Positions 1 to 8,447 of a DNA stretch of 64,000 bases are shown one piece after another; the stretch's first letter is position 1; every line of letters starts with the position of its first letter. Origin of the DNA: Arthrobacter bambusae (GTDB lineage Bacteria; Actinomycetota; Actinomycetes; Actinomycetales; Micrococcaceae); contig NZ_JAUSSZ010000003.1 in NCBI RefSeq assembly GCF_030812595.1, forward strand, positions 62,001 through 126,000, written 5' to 3'. Under the pieces are notes generated by a model. That model had not been told where the DNA came from, did not search any database, and saw nothing but the letters and a program-made list of their open reading frames with translations. A program made the position numbers and the translations under genes.

Positions 1-458
1 TTCGCAAACACAGCGGCAGAGGAAAGGTCATCCGAGGCACCGTCCCAAGCGGCTTCCACTTCGGATCGCAGGAGGTCCGTGGCGTTGATCGCGTTCTCGC
101 AGGCCATGACCTGGAGCGGAGCCAACGACGGTGAGCGTTCGGCGATGCCTCGCGCGATCACCGGTGCCACGAACTTGAGGATGTGCGGCCCCACCGCCGT
201 GGTGACGAGGTCCGCCGTCGCGATTTCCTCGACGACGGCGGCCTCTTCGGTGCCCGAATTCAGGGCCCGGAAACCGGACACGGTCTTGACCGCCGCGTTT
301 TCGCCGACCTCGTGGACCTCGTAGGAGGACGCTGCGGCGAGCTGGCTGATCAAGGCATCCGCGACATCGGCGAAGACCACCTCATATCCGGCCTCGTGCA
401 GCAGCAGGCCGACGAATCCCCGTCCGATGTTCCCTGCCCCGAAATGGACTGCCTTCAC
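1..458 (-). CDS. mtlD: mannitol-1-phosphate 5-dehydrogenase, N-terminal part (runs off the left edge)
   Basis: NAD-dependent oxidation of mannitol 1-phosphate to fructose 6-phosphate in the cytoplasm, the step after EII uptake. The first 152 codons are present; the rest lies left of base 1. Read on the minus strand the protein opens [16 protein letters not shown], the Rossmann dinucleotide loop (GAGNIGRG) at the usual extreme N-terminus of MtlD. About 100 residues on there is a [10 protein letters not shown] segment, close to the conserved family motif. The start is GTG at 458. It shares its G with the TAG stop of mtlA (TAGTG), so translation is probably coupled to mtlA and the two form one operon. 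Function is clear from the N-terminus; integrity of the C-terminal half cannot be judged. Confidence 0.93.
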   Translation of the reverse strand, partial: MKAVHFGAGNIGRGFVGLLLHEAGYEVVFADVADALISQLAAASSYEVHEVGENAAVKTVSGFRALNSGTEEAAVVEEIATADLVTTAVGPHILKFVAPVIARGIAERSPSLAPLQVMACENAINATDLLRSEVEAAWDGASDDLSSAAVFA

Positions 459-2485
459 TATGCGTTGACCTTTCCGAACATATCCAACACTTCCTCCACC
501 GAGGTTGCTTGCTCAAGCTTGGCTACCTGCGCCTTGTCCGTGAAGATCTTCGCGATGGAGGACAGGATGTGGAGATGCTCGTTGTTGATGCCGGCGACGC
601 CGACGACGAACTTGACCTGCTTGCCGCCCCAGTCGATGCCCTGGGGGTAGCGGACGATCGATACAGCGGAGTGCCGGATGTGGTCCTTGGCAGCGTTGGT
701 TCCGTGCGGGATGGCCAGGAAGCTGCCCATGTAGGTGGACACGGATTCCTCGCGCTCATGCATGGCGTGGATGTAGCCCATGTCCACGGAACCGCGGTCC
801 AGCAGGAGCTTTCCGGCCTCATCGATGGCGGAGTCGCGGTCGGTTGCCGTGCCGCTGAGGATCACGCTTTCGGGGAGCAGGACTTCCTTGCCCCCGGCGG
901 CGGTAGGCGCGGTGGACTGCCCGACGGCGGAACCCGCTGCGGTACCGGAAGCGGCGGCTGCGGCGGAAGCGTCTACCGCACCGGCCGCCGTCGTGCCTTC
1001 ACCGGGACCTTCGTTGCTGCTCTTCACGAGGTCGACGATTTCGTCATAGCGCGGGCTGTTCATGAAGTTGTCAACGGAGACGTGCACCGCGCTGGAGGTG
1101 ACCGGCCGGGCGCGTTCTGTCAGGTCCTGGTGTGTAACCACGACGTCGTACGTGTCGCTCAGGTTGGCGATGGACGCGTTGGTCACCTTCACCTGGGGGA
1201 AGCCGGCCGCCTTGATCTTGTTGCGCAAGACCGTGGCGCCCATGGCACTGGAGCCCATTCCGGCGTCGCATGCGAACACGATGTTCTGGATGGGCTTGGT
1301 CAGGACGGCAGTGCCGCCTGAGCCCACCAGGGCCGAAGCTACGGAGCTCTTCTTGCCCTTCATTTCCTCCATCTTGGAGGTGGCTTCGCTAAGGTCGACC
1401 TCGTCGCTGTGGTGCGTGGTCCGCAGAATCAATGACGAGACGAGGAACGAGACCGTCGCCGCCAGGATGACCGACAGGATAACGCCCACATAGCTGTCGC
1501 GGGATGTCTGGGCAATGACGGCGAAGATGGATCCCGGGGCTGCGGGAGCCACGAGGCCGGAGTTGGTGATTGCAAGGGTCGCGATGCCCGTCATGCCACC
1601 AGCCATGGTCCCGAGGATCAACAGCGGACGCATGAGGACATACGGGAAGTAGATCTCGTGGATCCCGCCGAGGAACTGGATGATGAAAGCGCCCGGCGCC
1701 GACGCCTTCGCCGCCCCGCGTCCGAAGAACATGTAAGCGAGGAGAAGTCCGGCACCCGGACCGGGGTTGGCTTCAAGCAGGAACAGGATCGACTTGCCCT
1801 GCTCCAGCGATTGCTGGATGCCGAGCGGGGTCAGTACGCCGTGGTTGATGGCGTTGTTCAGGAACAGAACCTTCGCGGGTTCGATGAAAATGCTGGTGAG
1901 CGGAAGGAGCCCGTTGTGCACCAGGAACTGGACGAAGTTGCCTGCAGCCGTGCTGAAGGACTGCACCACTGGCGAAATGCCGAAGAATCCGAACAGGGCC
2001 AAAATGGCGCCCCAAATGCCAGCGGAGAAGTTGTTCACCAGCATTTCGAAGCCCGCGCGGATCTTGCCCTCCCAGATGGAGTCGATCTTCTTCATGGTCC
2101 AGCCACCGAGGGGGCCCATGATCATGGCGCCGATGAACATCGGAATGCCGGCACCGACAATCACGCCCATGGTACCGATCGCCCCGACGACGCCACCCCG
2201 CGCACCATACACGTTCCGGCCACCGGTGTAGGCGATCAGGAGCGGCAGCAGGTAGGTGATCATGGGGCCGACGAGGCCCACGTTAGGCGTGCCCGCAGCG
2301 TCGTTGCCGAAGCCCCCGAGCACGGGGACGGGCAGCCAACCGGTCTTGATGAACAGGGCGGTGATGATGCCCCATGCAATAAAGGCCCCGATGTTGGGCA
2401 TGATCATGCCTGAGAGGAACGTTCCGAACTTTTGGACACCAACGCGCACGCTGGTGCGCTGTTTCGCAACTGACGCTGTTGCCAT
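458..2485 (-). CDS. mtlA: PTS mannitol transporter, fused EIICBA
   Basis: Membrane permease that imports mannitol and phosphorylates it to mannitol 1-phosphate with phosphate passed from HPr. The 675 residues hold, in order, the EIIC membrane domain (about 15-350, with [13 protein letters not shown] and EANPGPG motifs typical of MtlA), EIIB with the phosphocysteine loop [12 protein letters not shown] (Cys406), an Ala/Gly/Ser-rich linker (about 490-535) and EIIA with phosphohistidine 594 in AIPHGT. E. coli MtlA is 637 residues; the excess lies mostly in the linker. ATG start at 2485 is preceded by AGGA nine bases upstream. It overlaps mtlD by one base and lies downstream of the tetR gene on the same strand. 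A fused CBA form needs no separate EIIA. Confidence 0.97.
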   Translation of the reverse strand: MATASVAKQRTSVRVGVQKFGTFLSGMIMPNIGAFIAWGIITALFIKTGWLPVPVLGGFGNDAAGTPNVGLVGPMITYLLPLLIAYTGGRNVYGARGGVVGAIGTMGVIVGAGIPMFIGAMIMGPLGGWTMKKIDSIWEGKIRAGFEMLVNNFSAGIWGAILALFGFFGISPVVQSFSTAAGNFVQFLVHNGLLPLTSIFIEPAKVLFLNNAINHGVLTPLGIQQSLEQGKSILFLLEANPGPGAGLLLAYMFFGRGAAKASAPGAFIIQFLGGIHEIYFPYVLMRPLLILGTMAGGMTGIATLAITNSGLVAPAAPGSIFAVIAQTSRDSYVGVILSVILAATVSFLVSSLILRTTHHSDEVDLSEATSKMEEMKGKKSSVASALVGSGGTAVLTKPIQNIVFACDAGMGSSAMGATVLRNKIKAAGFPQVKVTNASIANLSDTYDVVVTHQDLTERARPVTSSAVHVSVDNFMNSPRYDEIVDLVKSSNEGPGEGTTAAGAVDASAAAAASGTAAGSAVGQSTAPTAAGGKEVLLPESVILSGTATDRDSAIDEAGKLLLDRGSVDMGYIHAMHEREESVSTYMGSFLAIPHGTNAAKDHIRHSAVSIVRYPQGIDWGGKQVKFVVGVAGINNEHLHILSSIAKIFTDKAQVAKLEQATSVEEVLDMFGKVNA

Positions 2486-2506
2486 TGTGTGAATTCCTAA
2501 CGTGAG

Positions 2507-2524
2507 TCCCGCATCAGTGCGGGA
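2507..2524 (-). promoter_or_regulatory. hairpin in the mtlA leader
   Basis: Perfect inverted repeat TCCCGCA-TCAG-TGCGGGA, 22 bases upstream of the mtlA start and downstream of tetR. There is no T-run, so it may be a weak terminator for tetR, a leader hairpin of mtlA, or an operator. The sequence alone does not decide. Confidence 0.45.
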
Positions 2525-2535
2525 TCAGTCGATAT

Positions 2536-2551
2536 ATACCTCAAGCGGTAT
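2536..2551 (-). promoter_or_regulatory. inverted repeat upstream of mtlA, candidate operator
   Basis: ATACC-TCAAGC-GGTAT, a perfect 5-6-5 repeat with AT-rich flanks between tetR and mtlA. It partly resembles the site at 3315-3329 (TATA-rich half sites) but has a six-base rather than a three-base centre. Whether the same TetR protein binds it is inference. Confidence 0.4.
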
Positions 2552-2570
2552 TTACCCAAGAGGCACAGCT

Positions 2571-3296
2571 CTAGGAGCTGCTGCTGGAGATTCGGTGAAG
2601 CCATTCAAGGAAAAGCTTCAGTTCCGAACTGGATAGCTGGTCTGAATGCGAGGCTTGGAGGGCCGCATTCAGCGCGATTGCCGCAACAACAACCGACGAC
2701 TTACCGGAGTCGTCTGATGCGGCGCCACGGGTTGCATCCGTGGACACGGCGAAAATCATGGAATCCCGGGTCATGGTCGAAAGCTCGATGTTCCGGTCTT
2801 CCAAGGGGTCGGCAATGAGCATGAGCGTAACTCCAACGTTGGCTGCGAGGATGCTCCTCGCAGCCTCACGCGGCGGTACGTTGATCTGCCCGGCAATTGC
2901 AGCCTTGCTCAGCATTTCCTCCAAGAGCGACTCGGCATCAGCCACGATGGACGGTCTGCTCTCGGGACGGATGTTGCCGAACATCACGAGATATAGGTGC
3001 GGTTGGGTGAGCCCGAACTTCACGTGGTTGTCCCACATCCGACGGACGTCCTCCAGGGGTTCGCCTGAAGGTGCGAAGTCCCGCTCCCCCGCCACGTACT
3101 CCTCGAAGCCGGCTGAAACGACGGCGTCGAAAAGCCCCTCCTTGTCCCCAAAGTGGTGGTAGAGCGTGGGTGCCGTTACACCGGCGAGTTTGGTGATTTG
3201 GCGCGTAGAGACCGGTGACCCGTCCGAATTCGCCAGCAACTCGGCAGCTGCGCGAAGCAGCCGAGTTTTTGGCGGAAGCTGGTCATCGAAACTCAT
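2571..3296 (-). CDS. TetR-family regulator of the PTS locus
   Basis: A 241-residue DNA-binding regulator. An N-terminal TetR helix-turn-helix (about residues 12-60: TRQITKLAGVTAPTLYHHFGDKEGLF) is followed by an all-helical ligand domain I cannot assign. It stands between mtlA (downstream, same strand) and ptsI (divergent), and a perfect palindrome in the divergent promoter (3315-3329) is the expected kind of autoregulatory operator. The probable job is control of ptsI-ptsH and of its own gene, possibly also mtlA. The effector is unknown; a sugar phosphate or a PTS-related signal would fit the context. The C-terminus has a Ser-rich tail (SSSS). Confidence 0.85.
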   Translation of the reverse strand: MSFDDQLPPKTRLLRAAAELLANSDGSPVSTRQITKLAGVTAPTLYHHFGDKEGLFDAVVSAGFEEYVAGERDFAPSGEPLEDVRRMWDNHVKFGLTQPHLYLVMFGNIRPESRPSIVADAESLLEEMLSKAAIAGQINVPPREAARSILAANVGVTLMLIADPLEDRNIELSTMTRDSMIFAVSTDATRGAASDDSGKSSVVVAAIALNAALQASHSDQLSSSELKLFLEWLHRISSSSS

Positions 3297-3314
3297 AGCC
3301 GCTACCCTAGCACC

Positions 3315-3329
3315 TATAGCAACGCTATA
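3315..3329. promoter_or_regulatory. TetR-type operator between tetR and ptsI
   Basis: Perfect 15-bp palindrome TATAGC-AAC-GCTATA. It begins 19 bases before the tetR start and lies 85 bases before the ptsI start, a position where one dimeric repressor could control both divergent promoters. Size and symmetry are typical of TetR-family operators. Confidence 0.7.
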
Positions 3330-3413
3330 TGAAGTGAGTCACAGGAGATTTTTTCGGACCTCGAGGCGCCGCAGCCGGTGGGTCCGATCCGAGAGCAGGA
3401 ACAGAGGATTTCA

Positions 3414-5102
3414 GTGCAGAATTTCCAAGGAGTAGGCGTCAGCCCGGGCCGAGTCATTGGCACTATCCGTCAGATGCCCAAACCAGTCAGCGAGCCGCCG
3501 TCGGGCGAGCAACTTGCCGCTTCCACCACGGCGGAGGAGGCCGTCGCAGGCCTGAAGGCGGCGGCCCAATCGGTCCACGACGAACTCAAAGCCCGTGCGG
3601 ACAAGGCCAGCGGAGACGGCAAAGCCGTGCTGGAAGCCACCGCGCTCATGGCCAAGGACACCATGCTCCTGAAATCGGCCACCAAGCTCATCAACAACAA
3701 CGGCAGCTCCGCCGAACGCGCCATCTGGGAAGCCGGCGCCTCCGTGTCCGAAATGCTCCACAACCTGGGCGGATACATGGCCGAGCGCGCAACAGACGTC
3801 CTCGACGTCCGCGCGAGGATCGTCGCCGAACTTCGCGGCGTCCCCGCCCCGGGCATCCCGGCGTCGGACTCTCCGTTCATCCTGGTAGCCGAGGACCTCG
3901 CTCCCGCCGACACCGCAACGCTAGACCCCGCGATCGTGACGGCACTGGTCACCTCGGGCGGCGGACCGCAGTCCCATACGGCGATCATCGCTCGCTCGCT
4001 GGGCCTGCCCGCTGTTGTCGCGGCCCGCGGAGTTGACGAGATTCCTGACGGCACCGAAGTCTTCGTCGATGGCGCTGCCGGCTCACTCTCCCTCGAACCC
4101 ACCGAAGAACAGCGCGCGGCCGCCCTCGCATGGGTAGAAAATGCCGCGACCCTGTCGGTTTTTGATGGAAACGGCACGACGGCGGATGGCCACTTGGTGC
4201 CTCTCCTCGCCAACGTCGGCGGCGCCAAGGACGCCGCAGCAGCCGCTGCCCTGGGCGCTCAGGGCGTGGGCCTTTTCCGCACCGAATTCTGCTTCCTGGA
4301 GCGCGACACCGAACCGACCGTCATTGAACAGGCCGCCGCGTACAGGGGCGTGTTCGACGCCTTCCCGGGCAAGAAAGTGGTGCTCCGGACCCTCGACGCC
4401 GGCGCTGACAAGCCTCTTCCCTTCCTCACTGACGCCACCGAACCCAACCCGGCCCTCGGTGTGCGCGGCTACCGCACCGACTTCACCACACCAGGAGTTT
4501 TGGAACGCCAGCTTGAGGCCATCGCCATAGCCGCCGACGAAACAGAAGCTGAGGTCTGGGTCATGGCACCCATGATTTCGACGGCGGCCGAGGCTGCCCG
4601 CTTCGCGTCGATGTGCGATGCCGCCGGAATCAAGACTCCCGGCGTGATGGTGGAAGTTCCCTCGGCGGCCCTGACCTCGGCGTCGGTCCTGCGACACGTG
4701 GGCTTCGCTTCCCTCGGAACCAACGACCTCACCCAGTACGCCATGGCCGCCGACCGGCAACTCGGCCCCCTCGCCGAACTCAACACGCCGTGGCAGCCCG
4801 CCGTCCTGCGCCTCGTGCAACTGACGGTGGCGGGCTCGGCCGAGGAGGGCAACGGCAAACCCGTTGGCGTCTGCGGTGAGGCTGCCGCGGACCCCGCCCT
4901 CGCCGTCGTGCTCGTTGGCCTGGGCGTATCCACGCTGTCCATGACCGCCCGCTCGCTGGCCGCCGTCGGAACCGTGCTCAAGACGGTGACGTTGGAAGAG
5001 GCGCAAGAGCTGGCCCGGCTTGCCCTCAGCGCCCCCGACGCGCTTGACGCCAAGGCCTGGGTCCGCGCCAAACTGCCGATCCTCGAGGAACTCGGACTCT
5101 GA
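3414..5102 (+). CDS. ptsI: PEP-protein phosphotransferase (PTS Enzyme I)
   Basis: Cytoplasmic Enzyme I: autophosphorylates on histidine from phosphoenolpyruvate and passes phosphate to HPr, feeding all PTS permeases. The protein has 562 residues. The phosphohistidine loop GGGPQSHTAIIARSLGLPAV places His188, against His189 in E. coli. The C-terminal PEP-binding barrel has GLFRTEF, the NDL/TQY segment and the catalytic GVCGEAA (Cys487). I chose GTG 3414 because AGAGGA lies five bases upstream and the protein then begins QNFQGVGVSPG, the normal EI start; an in-frame GTG at 3378 would add 12 unconserved residues. ptsH follows after 54 bases. It is divergent from tetR with a palindrome between. 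Confidence 0.97.
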   Translation: MQNFQGVGVSPGRVIGTIRQMPKPVSEPPSGEQLAASTTAEEAVAGLKAAAQSVHDELKARADKASGDGKAVLEATALMAKDTMLLKSATKLINNNGSSAERAIWEAGASVSEMLHNLGGYMAERATDVLDVRARIVAELRGVPAPGIPASDSPFILVAEDLAPADTATLDPAIVTALVTSGGGPQSHTAIIARSLGLPAVVAARGVDEIPDGTEVFVDGAAGSLSLEPTEEQRAAALAWVENAATLSVFDGNGTTADGHLVPLLANVGGAKDAAAAAALGAQGVGLFRTEFCFLERDTEPTVIEQAAAYRGVFDAFPGKKVVLRTLDAGADKPLPFLTDATEPNPALGVRGYRTDFTTPGVLERQLEAIAIAADETEAEVWVMAPMISTAAEAARFASMCDAAGIKTPGVMVEVPSAALTSASVLRHVGFASLGTNDLTQYAMAADRQLGPLAELNTPWQPAVLRLVQLTVAGSAEEGNGKPVGVCGEAAADPALAVVLVGLGVSTLSMTARSLAAVGTVLKTVTLEEAQELARLALSAPDALDAKAWVRAKLPILEELGL

Positions 5103-5156
5103 GCCTGCCGGTAGTCGGCCCCGCAGTACCGAGTTACATGAACACAAGGAGAAACC

Positions 5157-5435
5157 ATGCCCGAACGCACCGCCACCATCGCCAGCCGCTCCGGACTGCA
5201 CGCCCGCCCGGCGGCGATTTTTGCTGAAGCCGCGGGGGAATCCCCGGTTGAAGTGACCATCGCGATGGCCGGTTCGCCCACCGATGACGCGCTCGACGCC
5301 GCCAGCATCCTTTCGCTCATGACACTCGGTGCGGCTAAGGGCGACGTCGTCGTGCTTCGGGCCGAGGGCGACGGCGCCGACGCTGCCCTGGATTCCTTGG
5401 TGACGCTGCTGGAAACGGACCTCGACGCCGAGTAA
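5157..5435 (+). CDS. ptsH: phosphocarrier protein HPr
   Basis: Small cytoplasmic phosphocarrier between Enzyme I and the EIIA domains. It has 92 residues, and SRSGLHARPAAIF places the phosphohistidine at His15 exactly as in the family. A serine at the usual regulatory position lies in AASILSLMTLG; whether an HPr kinase exists cannot be told from here. An AAGGAG Shine-Dalgarno sequence precedes the ATG. It is co-directional with ptsI and probably in the same transcript. Confidence 0.97.
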   Translation: MPERTATIASRSGLHARPAAIFAEAAGESPVEVTIAMAGSPTDDALDAASILSLMTLGAAKGDVVVLRAEGDGADAALDSLVTLLETDLDAE

Positions 5436-5460
5436 GTGCCGTCTCCAGCCCGAGGCTCGC

Positions 5461-6708
5461 TCAGGCGAAGGCTGAGACACCCGTAATCGAGCGTCCGATA
5501 ATCAACGCTTGGACGGTCTCGGTTCCTTCGTACGTATGGATGCCCTCTATGTCGGCGAAGTGCCGGGCCACGCGGTTGGCCAACAAGATTCCGTTGCCCC
5601 CGAGCAGGTCGCGTGCATTCGAGGCGATGCTGCGGGCAGTGCGGGTGCACGTGAACTTCGCAAGGGCCGCCTGCGCTGGAGTGAGCACGCCCTCCTCGTC
5701 CAGCTTGGTCATCTGCATGACCATGAGTTGCATGGTGGCGAGCTCGGAGTGCATGCGGGCAAGGCGCTCCTGCACAATCTGCGAAGCAGCAAGCGGGCGG
5801 CCGAACTGCCGGCGCTGCGCGGCGTACTGGACCGCAGCTTCATAGCAGGCGGTGGCATGCCCGACGGCGGACCAGGCCACTCCCAGCCTGGTCGCCAGGA
5901 GCACCCGGGCCGTGTCCTTGAAGCTCCGGGCACCCGGGAGCACGTTTTCGGCCGGGACGAAGACATCCTCGAGGCGGATATGGGCCTGCCAGATGGCCCG
6001 GAGTGAAAGCTTGCCTTCGATGGTCGTGGCGGAGTATCCGGGCGAATCCTGCGGGACAAGGTATCCGTGAACCTGCCCGTCGTCGCCGCGAGCCCAGACG
6101 ACTGTCAGGCCGCCGATCGAGCCGTTGCCGATCCATTTCTTTTCACCGTTGAGCACGTAACCACCCTCGACGGCGGTCGCAGTCGTCTCGAGTCCTACCG
6201 AATCGGAGCCGTGCGCCGGCTCGGTCAAGGCGAAGGCGCCGTATTCCTCGGCTCGGGAGAGGGCGGGAAGCCAGCGCGCCTGCTGCTCCGGGGAACCGCA
6301 TTCGGCCACGGACCGCAACGCCAAACCGCCCTGGACCGCAACCACCGTACCGATGGACCCGTCCCCGCGGCTTAGTTCCATGGTCACAAGTCCCGCAGCG
6401 GTTTTGCTCATCGCAGGGAACCCGTCGATGTTGATTCCGTCGCGCAGCAGGTCGAGTTCACCCAGGCGCTTCACCAGCTGCAGCGGATACTCCGCGCGCT
6501 CCCAGTACCCCGCGATGACCGGAAGCACTTCGTCCTGGACAAAGGTCCGCGCACGGTTCCAGTAGGCGCGGTCTTCGCCGCTGACGTCCTTGAAAACTGA
6601 GGCCGGATCGGGGTCAAGGGCTTTGTCCAGGACGTATTCGGGCTCCACCGTGCCGGTGGGAAAAACCGCGTCCAGTTCTTCGGAGGTGCTGTCGGACGTC
6701 GTCGTCAT
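5461..6708 (-). CDS. acyl-CoA dehydrogenase, glutaryl-CoA dehydrogenase type
   Basis: FAD-dependent dehydrogenase of 415 residues. Family features are FALTEPAHGSDS and GEKKWIGNGS (FAD and substrate contacts), RRQFGRPLAASQIVQE, LGGNGI and the catalytic-base segment HTYEGTETVQALIIGRSITG near the C-terminus, which aligns by eye with the Glu of human GCDH (TYEGTHDIHALILGRAITG). This supports the GCDH subgroup, which may also decarboxylate its substrate; actual substrate specificity is not settled. Start ATG 6708 has AGGA six bases upstream; upstream in-frame codons encode nothing conserved. A TetR-family gene lies upstream on the same strand, a frequent arrangement for acyl-CoA dehydrogenases. 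It is convergent with ptsH, 25 bases away. Confidence 0.88.
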   Translation of the reverse strand: MTTTSDSTSEELDAVFPTGTVEPEYVLDKALDPDPASVFKDVSGEDRAYWNRARTFVQDEVLPVIAGYWERAEYPLQLVKRLGELDLLRDGINIDGFPAMSKTAAGLVTMELSRGDGSIGTVVAVQGGLALRSVAECGSPEQQARWLPALSRAEEYGAFALTEPAHGSDSVGLETTATAVEGGYVLNGEKKWIGNGSIGGLTVVWARGDDGQVHGYLVPQDSPGYSATTIEGKLSLRAIWQAHIRLEDVFVPAENVLPGARSFKDTARVLLATRLGVAWSAVGHATACYEAAVQYAAQRRQFGRPLAASQIVQERLARMHSELATMQLMVMQMTKLDEEGVLTPAQAALAKFTCTRTARSIASNARDLLGGNGILLANRVARHFADIEGIHTYEGTETVQALIIGRSITGVSAFA

Positions 6709-6798
6709 GGGAATCCTCGCTTTGGGTTGTGCGATCTGCGACTCCCAGCATGCGCTGACACTCAGTTTCATGTCAAGGAACTCAATTTCAAAGATACA

Positions 6799-6884
6799 TT
6801 CTGCTGGATCATCCCGCCCTGCTCGCGGACCGGCCCCGAAAACAAGCGGCTTTCGAGGTTGGACACGCGAATGATCCAGCAAAA
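6799..6884 (-). repeat. long-range inverted repeat between tetR and the acyl-CoA dehydrogenase gene
   Basis: Arms 6799-6812 and 6871-6884 (TTCTGCTGGATCAT and ATGATCCAGCAAAA) are complementary over 14 bases with one mismatch, separated by 58 bases. The repeat lies just after the tetR stop. It could be a stem of an mRNA leader, a terminator, or paired regulator sites. Confidence 0.5.
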
Positions 6885-6905
6885 TCTGACGCGCCGCGGA
6901 GACGG

Positions 6906-7676
6906 CTAAGCCAGGGCGTCTCGGACCGCCTGAAGAATCTGCTCGGTGCCCGCTGCCGGATCCAGGACGGCAACCACGACGGCGGGACGATTATGTTCCG
7001 GACGAGGCGCACCGGCCGCCTCACTACTCGCCGCGGCGGCCGCTGAAACAGTCGCGAAAGCGTTGGCCAGAGCGCCCAATTCACCCCTGAGCCGGGCGGC
7101 CAGCTCTTGGGCCTCGGCTTCGCGCGCATCACGCTCGATGCGTTCGGGACCTTCGATGCGTTCGGCCGCCGCGATTGCCCGAAGCCATTGGCGCAGGACG
7201 CTGTTGTGCACCGCAACAACCGATGCAGCGAAGGCCACGGCAGTGACCTCCCGGCTTTGGCCCCCGGGCAGCGCGGAAAGGAGATGGTTCCGAAAGGCCC
7301 GCTCATATCGGTGTGTCATCACCAGTTCTCGGTCGCGAAGGGCGGGTACCTGGTGCAGAAGTTCGTAGCGGGCCAGCGAAGTTGTCCGGTTGCCCACATG
7401 GTGGCCAAAGACCAAAAGCGCCGCATCCACAACCGCACGTAACGGATCCGCCGTCGCGCCTGCAAGGGACTCTTGGACCCGGGTAAGGATACGGTCGTGA
7501 TCGGCGAAAACAATGTCCTCTTTGGAACCGAATTTGCGGAAAAACGTGCTCCGGCTAATACCGGCGGCATCGGCGAGGTCGTCCACGGACGTTGCATCGT
7601 AGCCTTGCCGCACCAGCAGCTCGATTGCAGCAGCCACGGCGGGGCCTGGATCCGCATTGGCGGGGTAGTTGACCAT
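6906..7676 (-). CDS. TetR-family transcriptional regulator
   Basis: Regulator of 256 residues. The N-terminal HTH reads VDDLADAAGISRSTFFRKFGSKEDIVF (about 28-55). An unusually Ala-rich C-terminal region follows (VSAAAAASSEAAGAP) and ends in a short hydrophobic segment VVVAVLDPAAG. I chose ATG 7676 (MVNYPANADP), which puts the HTH at the family's usual distance from the N-terminus; extending upstream gives Arg/Pro-rich low-information sequence. Target unknown. The downstream acyl-CoA dehydrogenase on the same strand, about 200 bases away, is the natural candidate. Divergent from the HTH gene at 7736. Confidence 0.82.
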   Translation of the reverse strand: MVNYPANADPGPAVAAAIELLVRQGYDATSVDDLADAAGISRSTFFRKFGSKEDIVFADHDRILTRVQESLAGATADPLRAVVDAALLVFGHHVGNRTTSLARYELLHQVPALRDRELVMTHRYERAFRNHLLSALPGGQSREVTAVAFAASVVAVHNSVLRQWLRAIAAAERIEGPERIERDAREAEAQELAARLRGELGALANAFATVSAAAAASSEAAGAPRPEHNRPAVVVAVLDPAAGTEQILQAVRDALA

Positions 7677-7735
7677 AGGCGTGAATCTACACGACGGCGT
7701 AACCGCACAGCCTTGAGCAAGGCTAGGCTTCTGCC

Positions 7736-8167
7736 ATGGCATTGATAGCTCCCCGCGTGACGCCCGGCTTGCCCTCGGACGATGCCCGAAATTTGGCGCG
7801 CTCACTTCAGGGCAGCAACGACATCACCGTTTTCGTAGACGGCACGGTCCACCGCCTGCCGGATGAGGCGAGGGACGCCGTCGTCGACCTCCTTGGCAGG
7901 CTGGGCCGAGGAGAATCGGTGACCGTGAGCAGCGTCGAGGAAATGCTCACGACGTCGCAGGCGGCCGAACTCGCCGGAATCTCACACACCTACCTGCGGA
8001 ACATGACCGACCGCGGCGAAATCCCGGTGGAATACCGTGGCACACACCGGCGCATCAGGCTCGCGGACATCATGGCGTGGCTGGAGACACAAAAGCGGAC
8101 GGGCGAGACAAGCGGTACGGATGAGCCCGCGGCCCCGCCCTTGATCGGGTCCGCGGGCGCGGACTAG
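7736..8167 (+). CDS. excisionase-family HTH protein (antitoxin-like, without a toxin partner)
   Basis: A 143-residue protein with an N-terminal region (1-60: DITVFVDGTVHRLPDEARDAVVDLL) and a MerR/excisionase-like winged HTH at about 70-120 (EMLTTSQAAELAGISHTYLR and HRRIRLADIMAWLETQKR). This architecture is typical of antitoxin-like 'excisionase family' proteins, which usually precede a PIN-domain toxin. Here no PIN gene follows; the next gene encodes a 75-residue acidic protein. It could be an orphan antitoxin or a stand-alone regulator. Divergent from the TetR gene at 7676, sharing a 59-base promoter region. Confidence 0.75.
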   Translation: MALIAPRVTPGLPSDDARNLARSLQGSNDITVFVDGTVHRLPDEARDAVVDLLGRLGRGESVTVSSVEEMLTTSQAAELAGISHTYLRNMTDRGEIPVEYRGTHRRIRLADIMAWLETQKRTGETSGTDEPAAPPLIGSAGAD

Positions 8168-8186
8168 GCTGGCCGGACGACCCAAT

Positions 8187-8200
8187 ACTAAGTGTGCTTA
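8187..8200 (+). promoter_or_regulatory. inverted repeat upstream of the small acidic protein gene
   Basis: CTAAG-TGTG-CTTAG, a perfect 5-4-5 repeat immediately before the AAAGGGA ribosome-binding region of the gene at 8214. It is too short for a terminator and could be an operator or a start-proximal hairpin. Confidence 0.4.
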
Positions 8201-8213
8201 GAAAGGGAATGCC

Positions 8214-8441
8214 ATGACGAGCTACGACCCTGAAGACGATCCTCGAACGTTCGGAGCGCCCGACACTGACGAACCGGTGGACACACCGGAGGAGGATAAG
8301 GCGAAGGATCCCGGAGCATCGGCAAACCCGGACCCGCTGGAGGGCACGATTACCGGCCTCGAGCCCGGCGGCGGGGTGCCCCAGGGCGAAACGCCGCCCG
8401 CAGAGGACCAGATGAGCATGGACCAAGGGCACGAGGAATAG
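8214..8441 (+). CDS. small acidic, probably disordered protein
   Basis: 75 residues, very rich in Asp, Glu, Pro and Gly, with no membrane segment and no predicted fold. The central GLEPGGGVPQGETPPAEDQ stretch resembles a phrase I associate with short actinobacterial proteins of the DUF6480 type, which usually add a membrane helix; that helix is absent here. An AAAGGGA Shine-Dalgarno sequence with good spacing supports the ATG. Function unknown. It ends seven bases before the convergent ligC stop. Confidence 0.7.
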   Translation: MTSYDPEDDPRTFGAPDTDEPVDTPEEDKAKDPGASANPDPLEGTITGLEPGGGVPQGETPPAEDQMSMDQGHEE

Positions 8442-8447
8442 TCCCCA

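Noticed and set aside
4083-5480. 465-codon minus-strand frame opposite ptsI and ptsH
   Set aside because: ptsI and ptsH are certain from motifs; the opposite frame is compositionally biased only.
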